Source: Anthropogastromicrobium sp050944455 | Lineage (GTDB): Bacteria; Bacillota; Clostridia; Lachnospirales; Lachnospiraceae | Assembly (NCBI GenBank): GCA_050944455.1 | Contig: JBMNRC010000018.1 | Coordinates: 1 to 58,776 of the forward strand | DNA: 58,776 nt | Reading direction: 5' to 3' | Part shown: piece after piece, positions 43,127 through 52,925 of the stretch | Position numbering within the stretch: position 1 is the first letter of the stretch | How the letters are laid out: each line of letters opens with the position of its first letter | The notes under the pieces: generated by a model | Databases searched by the model: none | The model's input: the letters and a program-made list of their open reading frames with translations, nothing else | Told to the model about the DNA's origin: nothing | Program-made: the position numbers and the translations under genes

Positions 43127-43194
43127 GAAATGCTTCCCTCCTGATGAATTCCGCGCCTTCCGGTCTGGAAATTCATTGCCTGTTTTCTGATGTC

Positions 43195-43223
43195 ATCTTA
43201 TTTTCAGAGCTGAACAGTGTCAA
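43195..43223 (-). promoter_or_regulatory. Strong promoter of uxaCBA
   Basis: Perfect TTGACA (43223-43218), 17-bp spacer, TAAGAT (43200-43195), minus strand, about 70 bp upstream of uxaC. It separates uxaCBA from the upstream lyase genes. Confidence 0.85.
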
Positions 43224-43256
43224 TGGTATTTCTGTAACGAAAAACAGGAATGCCCG

Positions 43257-45731
43257 TCACATCAGCTCCGGCAGCACTTCGCTCCAGTCCATGTCCGTCC
43301 CGTAATAGAAGGACGGATACCCGGTCTGGTTATAGCAGTCATTCTGCCAGGCGACCGACGAACGGTACTGGAGATCCTGCATCCACGTGAACATCTTGTG
43401 GTGCGTGAGTTCCGTGGAGAGGTAGATTCTGATCGCGGAGCTGTCCGTCCTGCGCAGCAGCAGGTTTTCGCGGTAATCGCCGAAAACATCCGCGACAAGG
43501 CAGGGGTTCCCCTTGGTCCAGTTGTTGGTAAGAGTGTCCTCCGGATCAAGCATGATGCCGTGTATGAGGTCGTTCACGACGCCGCGCTGTCTGTCCTTTG
43601 CTTCCAGGTAGTCCGGGAAATCCGTCACCTGTGTGGTGAGATCCCCCGCCCAGCGGATTCCCTGGTTGGTGCCCGGGGCCTTCACGTCCAGAAGGTTCCC
43701 GCGGCAGTCGTATACCTTGTCGTCCGCCCATACCTGCCAGCCGCGGACGCCGGGGCAGATCTTCCCGATCATGCAGCGGCCCAGGTCTTCCTCCGCGTAG
43801 ACGCCGAAGAAAGTTTTTCCGGTTGCGGCATCCCGCAGCGCGTAACCGTACGGCGCTTCCTTCGCGCCCTCAAACACGTTGAAAATCTGCAGTCCCGTGC
43901 GGTCCGGGTCGATTTTCGCCACATGGAAGGAATCGCCGTGCCCGAGCTTCGCGCGGCGGCCGTCCGGGAGGTTTCCGTAGCTGCTGTACAGAAGCGATCC
44001 GTCGTGATCGATCACGGCGGCGCCGTAGACAATCTCCTGCCGCCCGTCGAAATCCACGTCCGCGGTGGACAGGCTGTGGTTGCCCTGGCCGGCGAACATC
44101 CCGTACACCGGGTCGGGGCCGTCCATGATGTGCGGATGGTCCCGGAAGGGGTTGTGCAGAACCGGGAAGCCGGAATCCACGGAGAATACTTCGTGGAAAT
44201 GGTTGCCGAAGAAGTCGTAAACTGCGATGGTTGCCCTGGTGTAATACCCGCGGCTCTCGATCAGGTACGGCCGCTCTCCGTCGAGGTAGGCGGCGCCGGC
44301 CAGGAAACGGTCCACCCGGTTGCAGGGCTCGATGCGCGGCATCGCGTAGTCTCCCCACATCAGCCCGTCGTCGACGCGGCCGAATTTCCACGGGATGGTT
44401 TCCAGCTCAGTCCCGTCGCCCGCGAACATCGTCAGGTATTCCGGCCCCGAATAGACGAAGCCTTCGAAACTGCGCAGCTCGTTGCGCGGGCTGCGGGACG
44501 GCGCGTACACGTCCAGGAAATAATCCGTGAGAGCTTCCGCGTCCTGCCGCGAAAGCGGGTAGGAATACTTCACCGGGATGCCGAAACACTCTTCCAGCGT
44601 GTCCGGCCAGTGGCCGTTTTTCACCTCAGGATGGTCCTGCCATCCCATGAACACTTCCGTCAGATGCCTGCGGTAATCCTCCGCTGAGCACACGTAATTA
44701 TCGCTGTCCGTGACGCCGGCAGCGCGGTCGGATTCCGGCAGCGTGACATAAGCTTCGGACAGCACCGATCCGTCCTCCGCGTATCGGATCATTTTCGTTC
44801 CCGGGGCGGTTTTGACCGCCATCTCGGCTTTTCCGTCCAGATTGAAATCCATCACGATAAACTGCGTGTAATGAGCGCCGGCGCGGATGTTCGGTCCGAG
44901 GTCCAGGCGCCACAGAAGCCGGCCGGACAGTTTATAGCAGTCGATGATGCACCGCCCGGTGTATCCTTTCTGCGAGACGTCGCGGGAGTTGCTCGGATCC
45001 CACTTCAGATAATATTCGTATTCGCCGTCCCCGTCCGCGTCCCCGACGCTCATATCGTTCGCGCGGTAGGTAAACGGCTTCCCGTCCGGCGTCACGCCGT
45101 CCGCGGGCCTGTGAAGAGGCAGGTCAATATAGTTTTTTCCGCTCCGGAACGCCCGCACCGGGGCGCATTCCTTCCCTTCGGTTCCGTCCGCGCAAACGGG
45201 GATGACCGTGTAGCTGTCGTCCATCGTCCCTTCCGGGTCCAGGTAATTGGTGCTGTCCGTCACCAGAGCGATCCGCTTTCCGTTCCGGCACACGGCGTAG
45301 TCCGTCCCGGTCAGGCCGGTTTCGCAGAATCCCTTCACTTCCTCCCGGAGCATGCGCCAGGAGAGATAAATGCCTCCCTCCGTCCGGGCAGCCGCAAGTC
45401 CGCGGCCGAGTTTCTCGTAGTACGGGTGGAATTTCTTTTTGATTTCTGACCTCACCGGTCCGCCCTCCGCCGTCACTTCACCGCACCGCAGGGCTTTCAC
45501 CGTGAACCAGTAGGGCACATGGGTGGTGAGCGGGGCCTCGAAGGTCACGGAAGCGCCCGCCGCGTTTCCACACGCCGGCGCCGCCGTCTCACCGATTTTG
45601 CGGTACTGCATGCCCGGATGGCAGGCGTCCGCGAAAAATACCTGGTATCTGTCCGCTCCGGGGACAGGGTCCCAGGAGAGCAGAACCTTTTCTTCCAGAG
45701 AGAGCGTTTTCAGATTGCTGAGTGTCTGCAT
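43257..45731 (-). CDS. Rhamnogalacturonan lyase, PL11 family
   Basis: An 824-residue enzyme. The ATG at 45731 has AAAGGA; the open frame runs further upstream without a site. The first ~110 residues are an FN3-like domain (VLLSWDPVPGADRYQVFF). The PL11 part then starts with GGIYLSWRML and has the eight-bladed propeller signatures, including Ca-binding DxDxDG sites (VGDADGDGEYE, DFNLDGKAEM, DVDFDGRQEI). It cleaves the Rha-GalA backbone of rhamnogalacturonan-I by beta-elimination. No signal peptide, so it is intracellular, like YesX or a cytoplasmic YesW homologue. It follows the exo-lyase gene by 159 bp. Confidence 0.92.
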   Translation of the reverse strand: MQTLSNLKTLSLEEKVLLSWDPVPGADRYQVFFADACHPGMQYRKIGETAAPACGNAAGASVTFEAPLTTHVPYWFTVKALRCGEVTAEGGPVRSEIKKKFHPYYEKLGRGLAAARTEGGIYLSWRMLREEVKGFCETGLTGTDYAVCRNGKRIALVTDSTNYLDPEGTMDDSYTVIPVCADGTEGKECAPVRAFRSGKNYIDLPLHRPADGVTPDGKPFTYRANDMSVGDADGDGEYEYYLKWDPSNSRDVSQKGYTGRCIIDCYKLSGRLLWRLDLGPNIRAGAHYTQFIVMDFNLDGKAEMAVKTAPGTKMIRYAEDGSVLSEAYVTLPESDRAAGVTDSDNYVCSAEDYRRHLTEVFMGWQDHPEVKNGHWPDTLEECFGIPVKYSYPLSRQDAEALTDYFLDVYAPSRSPRNELRSFEGFVYSGPEYLTMFAGDGTELETIPWKFGRVDDGLMWGDYAMPRIEPCNRVDRFLAGAAYLDGERPYLIESRGYYTRATIAVYDFFGNHFHEVFSVDSGFPVLHNPFRDHPHIMDGPDPVYGMFAGQGNHSLSTADVDFDGRQEIVYGAAVIDHDGSLLYSSYGNLPDGRRAKLGHGDSFHVAKIDPDRTGLQIFNVFEGAKEAPYGYALRDAATGKTFFGVYAEEDLGRCMIGKICPGVRGWQVWADDKVYDCRGNLLDVKAPGTNQGIRWAGDLTTQVTDFPDYLEAKDRQRGVVNDLIHGIMLDPEDTLTNNWTKGNPCLVADVFGDYRENLLLRRTDSSAIRIYLSTELTHHKMFTWMQDLQYRSSVAWQNDCYNQTGYPSFYYGTDMDWSEVLPELM

Positions 45732-45890
45732 TTTTTCCTTTCGTTCCGCCGGACCGTTTCCGGCGCGATGATCCGGAATGCCGGGCTGCCGCGCGGCGTG
45801 CGCAGCCGTGTTCATCCCTGCGGATTCCGATGCCGGGCGCCGCCGCGCGGGCAGGTTTTTCCCCGCCCGCCCGGCCTTCTCCCGGCGGAT

Positions 45891-48707
45891 TTACTTTTTC
45901 TTCACCCATCCCTGCGACTTTTCCTGCATCGCGGATGCCGGCGGCGTTTCCTCAAACATCCGGTCAACGCCGTCCCAGGTATCAGGAAGCTCGTCCCTGA
46001 TGAACTCAAGCGTCAGGATCACATTCAGGCACCATTGGGCTGAGTCGTTGGTCGACACCCACGGGATTTCACGGAGCTCACTCTGATTTCCCTCGTTCTT
46101 GAGCGTGCTGACTTCGGTGTAGGACCTTCCGTGCACCGGCGTTGACCGGCCGGCCAGCAGGGTGCTCCACACGGTTCCCGCCAGTTTTTTGTCCTTCCGG
46201 TACTTCGCACCGAACGCGCCCATCGCCGAGGCCATGAACGGAATGGTAAAGACCCTGGTTCCCAGGAGGCCCTTGCCCTCGACGCGCTGCACATCGTACG
46301 GCAGGAAGTAGAACCAGCCGTAATCCGCCAGCATCTTCGTCCACTCGGGATCGTCCAGCAGAGTGGAAAGCTCCAGCCAGGTCTCAGCGGCTCCCTGGCA
46401 GATCTGCAGGTGCGTTCCGCCGGTCGCGCGCTCATTGATATAGCGGAGATGCGAAGTTTCCGGATCGTACTCGAAATCCGGCCCGGAGACCAGCTGCAGA
46501 GGCAGTTTCTTCAGGTCCTCAATGCCGGTGCGGATCTTTCCGAGATATTTCTGGTCGTCAAATCTCTCCCACTGCGTCATCCAGTTGGCCACGAACGAAC
46601 TCCAGTCCGGGCCGGAGCGCGCGTGGGTCGGGCAGACCATCTTCTCTTTGTCGTAGAAGAAGCGCAGCGGGTCAAACCGGCCTACCGTATAGTCGGCGTC
46701 CCGGTCATCCTCAAAGATATCCCTCATGCGCCGGTCTCCGGTAATGTAGTAGAAAACCCTGTGATTTCCGGCCATGCCGATCCTGGCTTCCTTGCACGGG
46801 CAGCCCCAGTGGCGCACGTTGTGGCGGGAGCCGAGTCCCTTATACTTTCCGATGTGGTAGACGTCGACGTCCGCCGTATGGCGGGACAGCGCCTCCGCGA
46901 AGGTGAAGACATCCTCGCGCTGGGTTCTCATAAAGTAGAGCCAGAGCCACATGGTGGGCATCAGTTCCGTGTTGTCCCAGGCGTAGCCGCCGATATCATA
47001 CTTCCAGACATGGCGCACCGGGTCGTAGGTGTGCATCACGTCGCCGTAATCGTAAAATCCGTACCAGAGCCGCTGTTCCTGCTCTTTTTTGTAGAAATCA
47101 AAGGCGCTGTCAAGCTGCCTCTCCAGCCACTGCTCTACCTCGCCGGGCTTTCTTCCCTCCGCCTCGGCGGGAAGGCTCCAGTACCCGAACGCGCGGTTGT
47201 CGTGCAGCACTCTGACGTCCTCAAGGAAAATCGCCGGCTTTCTGACCTGTTGGAGAAATTCCTCCAGCCTGCTGTCGGTGACGCCCGACATCGGGCCATT
47301 GTAGGCCTGCAGCGAGAACAGGTTGGTATTTGCTGTCCCGACCGGATCTGCGCCGTACACGTCAAAACCCTCGTAATAGGTCTGGCTGTATCCCTTTACC
47401 GCGTAATGGCGGTAATCGAACGCCCCGGCCTGCGGCGCGTAAAACCAGACGTCAGCCTCGGTCAGTTCATTGCGCGCGAGTTCTTCCTCGATCGCCTTCG
47501 CTGAATTCTTCTTATCTTCGTCCTCCTCGCCCGGCAGGATTTTTTTGCCGGAAGCGCCAGGAGTCAGGTTCTTCACTTCAAGACCGGACGGAGCTTTCTG
47601 CCAGAAATCTTTTCGGGCGACCATAAATCCGCCGTCCGGATCCCCGAATGCCATGGCTCCTCCCGCCCGGCGGCCGTTCAGCGCCGGGATATAGCAGCAG
47701 TTGTCATTCTGCGTGCGCTTCTGGATCAGGAAATGCTCGCTCGAATCCTGGACCAGGCAGTAATCGCTCCAGATCGGCATGTTGGCCTGGTTCTCAAGGA
47801 AAAAGGCCGCGGCCTCACCGTTTTCGGGCATCGGCTCGCCGGCGGTCTGGGCCCGGTAATCCTCCACAGGGATCCGCGGATGCCAGCTGGTCATCAGCAC
47901 CGCGGGTTCGTGGAAACTCCCGTGATCCGTCAGGAATTTCACCTGCCGGTTGTAGGGCTGGTGCGAAAGCGCGGTGTAGAAACGGATTCCCAGCCCCTTC
48001 AGGGCGTCATGGTCAGGATCCCCGTCGTAGATGTAGGTGTGCTCGAAATCCATCCGCGGGGAATCTTTCCAGAGAGTAATGCGGAGGATAAACGGGCAGC
48101 AGGTTCTCCCTTCCCGCGCCGAGACATGTCTCCCGCTGATCCGGACAGTGCACATCAGGGGGCCGAGGGACTCGACTTTCACTTCTTCGGTGTTTCCGGT
48201 GAACACGGTGTCCCTGCGCACGATGTCGTTGAGCTCATCCGACCAGGAACCCCTTCCCCGGGAATCGTCGGCCTTCTCCGTGCGCTCCAGGATCAGGGTT
48301 TCTTCCCCGTACTCGATCTCCTTCGCTGCCGCGCTCCTGAAATGCTCAAACACATGGGATCCGCTCTTTGGGATTACGACTGAGGTTGTGCCCGCCTCAA
48401 TGGCCAGCGCTGTATCCGATTCGCTGACGCGGATGTTCTCCCGGCTGTCATCCGTTTTGCCGGAAACAGGAGCGGACGCCGTGATCTCGGTTTCATCCGG
48501 CAGCCTGCCGGCATCCACGCTGTGGGCGGTCCACTTCACGCTGTGATCCGGCCAGTACGCCGTGATTTCCGACTGAAGCGGAATCTGCTCCCCGTCTTTT
48601 CCGCCGGCCGTGAAGCTGCTGCCCTCGCTGACCGATCCCTTCGGCCAGAACGCTCCGAAGGTGGTGAAACCCGCCCGCGCCCGGTTGTCCATTCTGTGAA
48701 ATTTCAT
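45891..48707 (-). CDS. PcRGLX/YetA-type exo-rhamnogalacturonan lyase family protein
   Basis: A 938-residue protein. The ATG at 48707 has GGAGGAG 4 nt away; an upstream open frame to 48950 overlaps the binding-protein terminator and is ignored. It has the three-part YetA/PcRGLX build: N-terminal RIFT-barrel region (AGFTTFGAFWPKG), central beta-sandwich (FEHTYIYDGDPDHDALKG), and C-terminal alpha/alpha toroid (WKYDIGGYAWDNTELMP, GHRKRHWGCP-like RHNVRHWGC, RATGGTHLQ). Fungal PcRGLX (PL26) releases unsaturated disaccharide from rhamnogalacturonan-I. No signal peptide, so it would act on imported oligosaccharides together with the adjacent PL11 enzyme. Catalytic activity is inferred from the family. 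Confidence 0.85.
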   Translation of the reverse strand: MKFHRMDNRARAGFTTFGAFWPKGSVSEGSSFTAGGKDGEQIPLQSEITAYWPDHSVKWTAHSVDAGRLPDETEITASAPVSGKTDDSRENIRVSESDTALAIEAGTTSVVIPKSGSHVFEHFRSAAAKEIEYGEETLILERTEKADDSRGRGSWSDELNDIVRRDTVFTGNTEEVKVESLGPLMCTVRISGRHVSAREGRTCCPFILRITLWKDSPRMDFEHTYIYDGDPDHDALKGLGIRFYTALSHQPYNRQVKFLTDHGSFHEPAVLMTSWHPRIPVEDYRAQTAGEPMPENGEAAAFFLENQANMPIWSDYCLVQDSSEHFLIQKRTQNDNCCYIPALNGRRAGGAMAFGDPDGGFMVARKDFWQKAPSGLEVKNLTPGASGKKILPGEEDEDKKNSAKAIEEELARNELTEADVWFYAPQAGAFDYRHYAVKGYSQTYYEGFDVYGADPVGTANTNLFSLQAYNGPMSGVTDSRLEEFLQQVRKPAIFLEDVRVLHDNRAFGYWSLPAEAEGRKPGEVEQWLERQLDSAFDFYKKEQEQRLWYGFYDYGDVMHTYDPVRHVWKYDIGGYAWDNTELMPTMWLWLYFMRTQREDVFTFAEALSRHTADVDVYHIGKYKGLGSRHNVRHWGCPCKEARIGMAGNHRVFYYITGDRRMRDIFEDDRDADYTVGRFDPLRFFYDKEKMVCPTHARSGPDWSSFVANWMTQWERFDDQKYLGKIRTGIEDLKKLPLQLVSGPDFEYDPETSHLRYINERATGGTHLQICQGAAETWLELSTLLDDPEWTKMLADYGWFYFLPYDVQRVEGKGLLGTRVFTIPFMASAMGAFGAKYRKDKKLAGTVWSTLLAGRSTPVHGRSYTEVSTLKNEGNQSELREIPWVSTNDSAQWCLNVILTLEFIRDELPDTWDGVDRMFEETPPASAMQEKSQGWVKKK

Positions 48708-48773
48708 TATCGCTCCTCCCTGTGCCTGTGGAATTGACTGAGCCGTCCGGCGGCTGTCTCCCGCCGCGCTGGC

Positions 48774-48861
48774 GTACTCCGCTCTGCCCGCGGAGCTGCC
48801 TCGGTTACCTCCAGCTATTAGCATTCGTCCGAACGTACTCCGCTCTGCCCGCGGAGCTGCC
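48774..48861. repeat. Duplicated 27-bp hairpin-forming repeat
   Basis: An identical 27-bp sequence occurs at 48774-48800 and 48835-48861, 61 bp apart. Each copy contains CTCCGC-N7-GCGGAG, able to fold on RNA. They lie between the binding-protein terminator and the exo-lyase ribosome site. Confidence 0.85.
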
Positions 48862-48877
48862 GGCCGGTTATCCGGCC

Positions 48878-48910
48878 AAAGAAACAGCCGCGGGTCTTTC
48901 GACCCGCGGC
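48878..48910 (-). terminator. Terminator after the sugar-binding-protein gene
   Basis: Perfect 10-bp arms GCCGCGGGTC/GACCCGCGGC with a 4-nt loop (48887-48910) are followed by TGTTTCTTTG on the minus strand. It lies 85 bp past the binding-protein stop and may limit read-through into the lyase genes. Confidence 0.85.
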
Positions 48911-48995
48911 CTCCTTCAGTGACTGAAGCCGGAAGAAAACTTCTGACCACAGGACCTTTTGTATTCCGACTTTACGGATTGTTTGCTGTTTCCGA

Positions 48996-50546
48996 TTATT
49001 CAGCAGTCTCGGTTGTCTCTTCCTCGGCAGCAGCAAGGTCAGCCTGGTACATTTCGTTGACCTCTGCGATCAGGTCAGAGCCGCCCTTATCGGACCAATC
49101 CTGCCATGCGGCCTCAAGACCAGCCTCATCGATGGTTCCGCAGATATACTGGGTTCTCGCGGTGGAGATGATCTCGTCAAGGTCGGAGCCATAGCTGCTG
49201 TAGGTCTCGGAACTTGCCAGATATCCAAGTGCCGGGTTGCTGACAGCTACAGGGCGGGTGCGCTCTTCATAGCACTCCTGCAGCGCAATGTCACGCTCGG
49301 TCTGCTCTACCGGGAAGTCATAGACATCGCTGGACGGAGTATAGGTTTCCATCTGGTTGAGGCCAAGCTGCGGCATATTCGCTGCCTCGATCTCACGCAT
49401 AACGATGTTGCCGTCCTCGTTGAGATCATAGCTGACTCCCTCGATACCGTAGTCAGCCAGCAGTCTCATGTCGTAATCGTTGAGCTTGTCCAGGAAGGTC
49501 AGGCAGTTGGCGACATCCTCCTCGGTCTTCGCGCCGTCGACGGTGATGACGAAGAATCCGTTGTAGCCGGAGGTTGCCATCGTGTGTCCGTTGACCGGTC
49601 CAAGAAGTCTCATGGATGCGAGCTCATCCGGATTGGACACAGACGCGACGTTGTTCTGAACGAAATAGTCCCAGATACGGCGGCCGCCGTCCATAACGTC
49701 GATGTAAACGCCATCCTCGCCCTTCTTGCAGCCGTTGGACCACTCGGAGGTATCGATGGTAGCCCAGTCAGAGCGCATCAGGCCGTCAGCGTAAACTTTG
49801 CGCAGCCAGTCAAGCGCTTCCTTGTACTCGGCGGTCTGGTGAACCGGAACAAGCTCACCGTCCACGTCAACCCAGCCGTTGCCGCATCCGAACCAGGTCT
49901 GGACAATATCGAACGGTCCGGTGTACTTGGTCATTTCCATGCCGTAGGTGTCGTCCTGGCCATTGCCGTCCGGATCTCCGTAAGTGAACTTGTAGAGCAT
50001 ATCGTAGACGTCGTCGACGGTCTGCGGATCTTCGGTGATGCCGACAGCCTCAGCCCAGTCTTTGCGGTAGGAAAGCCCGTAACGTCCGAGCTCACGGGAA
50101 CGCGGAAGGCCGATGACCTGTCCGTTGACAGACAGAGCGGTGCGGACTGACGGATCGATGGTGGAAAGGTTCGGATACTGGTCGATCAGGTCGGTCAGAT
50201 CCCAGAAAGCGCCTTCATTCGCAGCGGAAACGATGGTGCCGGTAAGGCTGCCCTGTACCGTGATGATCATCGGCATGTTGTCGATATCCATCAGGGTCGT
50301 TCCGAGGATCTCGTCGTAAGCGCCGTTGTCAGCCCAGGTGATGTCGGCGTGGATTCCGGTGTAGCTCTCGTAAGCCTCGATAACCTGATCGGAACCCTCG
50401 TTGTTCAGGGATTTGCCCGCGTTGTACTCGGGAACCATGAAGGTGATGGTGGGCAGATCAGAAGAATCGTCCGCCATCGCGACGCCCGGAACCATGGTGG
50501 ATGCCATAGCCGCGGCCATAGCAATCGCTAATACCTGCTTTTTCAT
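48996..50546 (-). CDS. Extracellular sugar-binding protein of an ABC importer (no lipobox)
   Basis: A 516-residue solute-binding protein of the large LplA/YtcQ-like type. The ATG at 50546 has AAGGAGG. Residues 1-25 form a signal peptide with AMA before Asp26; there is no cysteine, so the usual lipobox is missing. The mature part has TFMVPEYNAG, LGRYGLSYRKDWAEA and DPDGNGQDDTYG, typical of the family. It is the third gene after the two permease genes. In Bacillus subtilis such importers carry rhamnogalacturonan oligosaccharides and share the MsmX ATPase. No ATPase gene is present here, consistent with that. The last residues are acidic and Thr/Glu-rich. Confidence 0.88.
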   Translation of the reverse strand: MKKQVLAIAMAAAMASTMVPGVAMADDSSDLPTITFMVPEYNAGKSLNNEGSDQVIEAYESYTGIHADITWADNGAYDEILGTTLMDIDNMPMIITVQGSLTGTIVSAANEGAFWDLTDLIDQYPNLSTIDPSVRTALSVNGQVIGLPRSRELGRYGLSYRKDWAEAVGITEDPQTVDDVYDMLYKFTYGDPDGNGQDDTYGMEMTKYTGPFDIVQTWFGCGNGWVDVDGELVPVHQTAEYKEALDWLRKVYADGLMRSDWATIDTSEWSNGCKKGEDGVYIDVMDGGRRIWDYFVQNNVASVSNPDELASMRLLGPVNGHTMATSGYNGFFVITVDGAKTEEDVANCLTFLDKLNDYDMRLLADYGIEGVSYDLNEDGNIVMREIEAANMPQLGLNQMETYTPSSDVYDFPVEQTERDIALQECYEERTRPVAVSNPALGYLASSETYSSYGSDLDEIISTARTQYICGTIDEAGLEAAWQDWSDKGGSDLIAEVNEMYQADLAAAEEETTETAE

Positions 50547-50718
50547 TGTTAAACCTCCTTGAAGATGCCCGGCGGTGTCTTGCGGGACAACTGCCGGATG
50601 TGAAAATTTATTTGACAGCAGCTGCTTTTTGCCCAGCTGTTTCAAATCGATAACGTGCCGCGGCTCCACAGGTCTGGTACGCCCCGCCTGCCGCGGAATT
50701 GCGGATCCGCCGTAAGCG

Positions 50719-51639
50719 TCAGCCCTTGACGGCTCCGACCATGACGCCCTGTGTGAAGAAGCGCTGCACGAACGGATAGACAATGAGGATCGGGACGGTG
50801 GCCACGACGGTGGACGCCATCTTGACGGCTTTGGACGGCGGAACACCGGCGGAGCCGTAGTCCAGCGTTTCATCCATCTCGGCCTGGCTGGCCTGGTTCA
50901 TGATGTTTCTCAGGATGATCTGGACGACCTGCTTATCCGTGTCGTTGATATACAGCAGGGCATTGAAGTAGGAGTTCCAGTGGCCGACCGCGTAGAACAG
51001 GCCGACGGAGGCAAGCACCGGTTTGGAAAGCGGAAGCACAACCCTGAGGAAAATCGTCAGGTCGCTCGCGCCGTCGACTTCGGAGGCCTCCTCCAGTTCC
51101 TTCGGAAGACCCTGGAAATAGTTCTTGATGATGATCATGTTGAAGGCATTGAGAGCTCCCGGGAGCCACAGGGCCCAGAAGGTATTCTTCAGATGAAGAA
51201 TATTGACAACCAGGATGTAGCTGGGGATCATGCCTCCGGAGAACAGCATGGTCACAATGACCATGTTGGTGATGCCGTTTCTCCAGCGGAAGTCGCTGCG
51301 GGCAAGCGGGTACGCGAGCGTCGTGCTGAAGAACATATTGATTGCGGTACCGACGATCGTGACAATCAGGGAATTTTTAAGTCCTCTGAAGATCGATCCG
51401 TCCTTGACAATATACTTGTACGCGTTGGTTGACCATTTGGTGGGGAACAGGAAAAACGCTTTTTCCGTCAGTTCCTTTTCTGTCGCGAAAGAGCCCGCGC
51501 AGACATAGACGAAAGGCAGAACCGTTCCGAGAGCGAACAGGCCGACCAGAACATAAATCAGGATCTGAACCGCCTGATCGCCCGGACTCCTCTTGATGCG
51601 GTAAGCCCTTGGCGTACGAACTTCTTTTGTTTTTGCCAT
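50719..51639 (-). CDS. Sugar ABC transporter permease (LplC/YtcP-like)
   Basis: A 306-residue polytopic protein with six predicted membrane helices. It has the MalG-type EAA loop ELEEASEVDGASDLTIFLRVVLPLSKP, which contacts the ATPase. The C-terminus ends VQRFFTQGVMVGAVKG, characteristic of this permease group. GGAGG precedes the ATG, and it begins 15 bp after the first permease. It pairs with that protein to form the channel. Confidence 0.93.
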   Translation of the reverse strand: MAKTKEVRTPRAYRIKRSPGDQAVQILIYVLVGLFALGTVLPFVYVCAGSFATEKELTEKAFFLFPTKWSTNAYKYIVKDGSIFRGLKNSLIVTIVGTAINMFFSTTLAYPLARSDFRWRNGITNMVIVTMLFSGGMIPSYILVVNILHLKNTFWALWLPGALNAFNMIIIKNYFQGLPKELEEASEVDGASDLTIFLRVVLPLSKPVLASVGLFYAVGHWNSYFNALLYINDTDKQVVQIILRNIMNQASQAEMDETLDYGSAGVPPSKAVKMASTVVATVPILIVYPFVQRFFTQGVMVGAVKG

Positions 51640-51654
51640 ATCTGTGCCTCCGAA

Positions 51655-52629
51655 TCAATAGAAGCCGCTCTCGCCGCACAGCTTTGCGATCTTGTTGGAA
51701 CCAAGGACAAGGATCAGGCTGACCACCGACTTGAAAAGGCCGGCCGCGGCGGAAAGGGAGAACTGCTGCTGCACAATACCATGCTCATAGATGTAGGTGT
51801 CGAAGACCTGCGCTCTCGAAGCGTTGATATCGTTCTTCATCAGGTAAATCTGCTCGAATCCGGTATTCAGGACGGAGCCGCAGCGCATGATCAGCATGAT
51901 GACGATTGTGCCGCGGATGGACGGAAGGGTGATATGCCACATCAGGCGCCAGCGCCCTGCGCCGTCGATCTTGGCCGCTTCGTACAGCTGCATGTCGACG
52001 CCGGAAAGGGCGGCCAGGAAAATGATGGTTCCGTAGCCGGTTTCCTTCCAGATACTCTGGCCGACGATCAGCCAGGGGAACGCGCTCGGTTTTGTCAGGA
52101 TATCCGGCGGGTTGTCCATCCAGAGTTTCATCAGCTGGTAGATGACGCCGTCCGTCGTGTTGAACAGCTGCTGCGTGATCGATGCCACAATGACCAGTGA
52201 CACGAAGTGCGGAATGTAAATCAGGGTCTGCGTCACGCGCTTGAATCCCTGCAGCCGCATTTCATTGAGAAGCAGCGAAAGAATAATCGGAGCCGGGAAA
52301 TACAGCGCCAGGTTCAGCAGTGAAATGGAAAGGGTATTGTACAGCAGGCTCCAGAAGTTTACCGTCTTGCTGGTGAAAAACTCCTTGAAGTTGTCAAGCC
52401 CTACGAATTCACTGTAGATGAATGGCGCCAGCATCCCGCTGTGGCCGCGGATGCGGAACTTCCAGTCCTGGAAAGCCATGATCAGGCCTGCCATGGGCAG
52501 GTAATTGAAAATGATCATGTAGATTACACCGGGCAGCACAAGAATATACAGCCATTTGTGCCGCTTCATGTCTTTCCAGAGGGAAGTCTTTCTGGGCTTA
52601 TACACAGCGGTCTTCGACTTTTTTGCCAT
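51655..52629 (-). CDS. Sugar ABC transporter permease (LplB/YteP-like)
   Basis: A 324-residue polytopic protein. The ATG at 52629 has AAGGAGGG; the frame reaches 52755 without another site. It has six membrane helices and the EAA loop YEAAKIDGAGRWRLMWHITLPSIRG. It is the first gene of the transporter operon. The likely cargo is rhamnogalacturonan oligosaccharides, judged from the lyases and lectin-domain regulator on either side. Confidence 0.93.
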   Translation of the reverse strand: MAKKSKTAVYKPRKTSLWKDMKRHKWLYILVLPGVIYMIIFNYLPMAGLIMAFQDWKFRIRGHSGMLAPFIYSEFVGLDNFKEFFTSKTVNFWSLLYNTLSISLLNLALYFPAPIILSLLLNEMRLQGFKRVTQTLIYIPHFVSLVIVASITQQLFNTTDGVIYQLMKLWMDNPPDILTKPSAFPWLIVGQSIWKETGYGTIIFLAALSGVDMQLYEAAKIDGAGRWRLMWHITLPSIRGTIVIMLIMRCGSVLNTGFEQIYLMKNDINASRAQVFDTYIYEHGIVQQQFSLSAAAGLFKSVVSLILVLGSNKIAKLCGESGFY

Positions 52630-52787
52630 TCTCCCTCCTTCCGCGGGGGAAAACACACAATCGATCTCCGCACGGCGGCGAAAAAAACTGCATACTTTAC
52701 CCCTCACTTTTTGGTAAAATTTTTTCCGGCTTTTGCGGGGCCGGCCGCCTTTCATGGCGTTTTTTAATAAATTTTTATGATAAATAC

Positions 52788-52816
52788 ATTGTAGAATGGT
52801 TTCCTTTTAATTACAA
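52788..52816 (-). promoter_or_regulatory. Promoter of the sugar ABC transporter operon
   Basis: TTGTAA (52816-52811), 17-bp spacer, TACAAT (52793-52788), minus strand. The predicted leader to the first permease is about 150 nt. Confidence 0.75.
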
Positions 52817-52861
52817 GTTTCAATATCTTTCCATTTTGCATTCAGAAACCGTCTGAAAGAG

Positions 52862-52898
52862 TCATACAAAAAACAGGCCGAAAATCGGCCTGTTTTAT
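52862..52898. terminator. Bidirectional terminator after the AraC-type regulator
   Basis: AAACAGGCCGA/TCGGCCTGTTT (52871-52895) is flanked by A-rich and T-rich tracts on the two sides, so it can work on both strands. For the minus strand it ends the regulator transcript. Confidence 0.85.
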
Positions 52899-52925
52899 TG
52901 ATTTGTGTCGTTTTTTTACGTTTTC

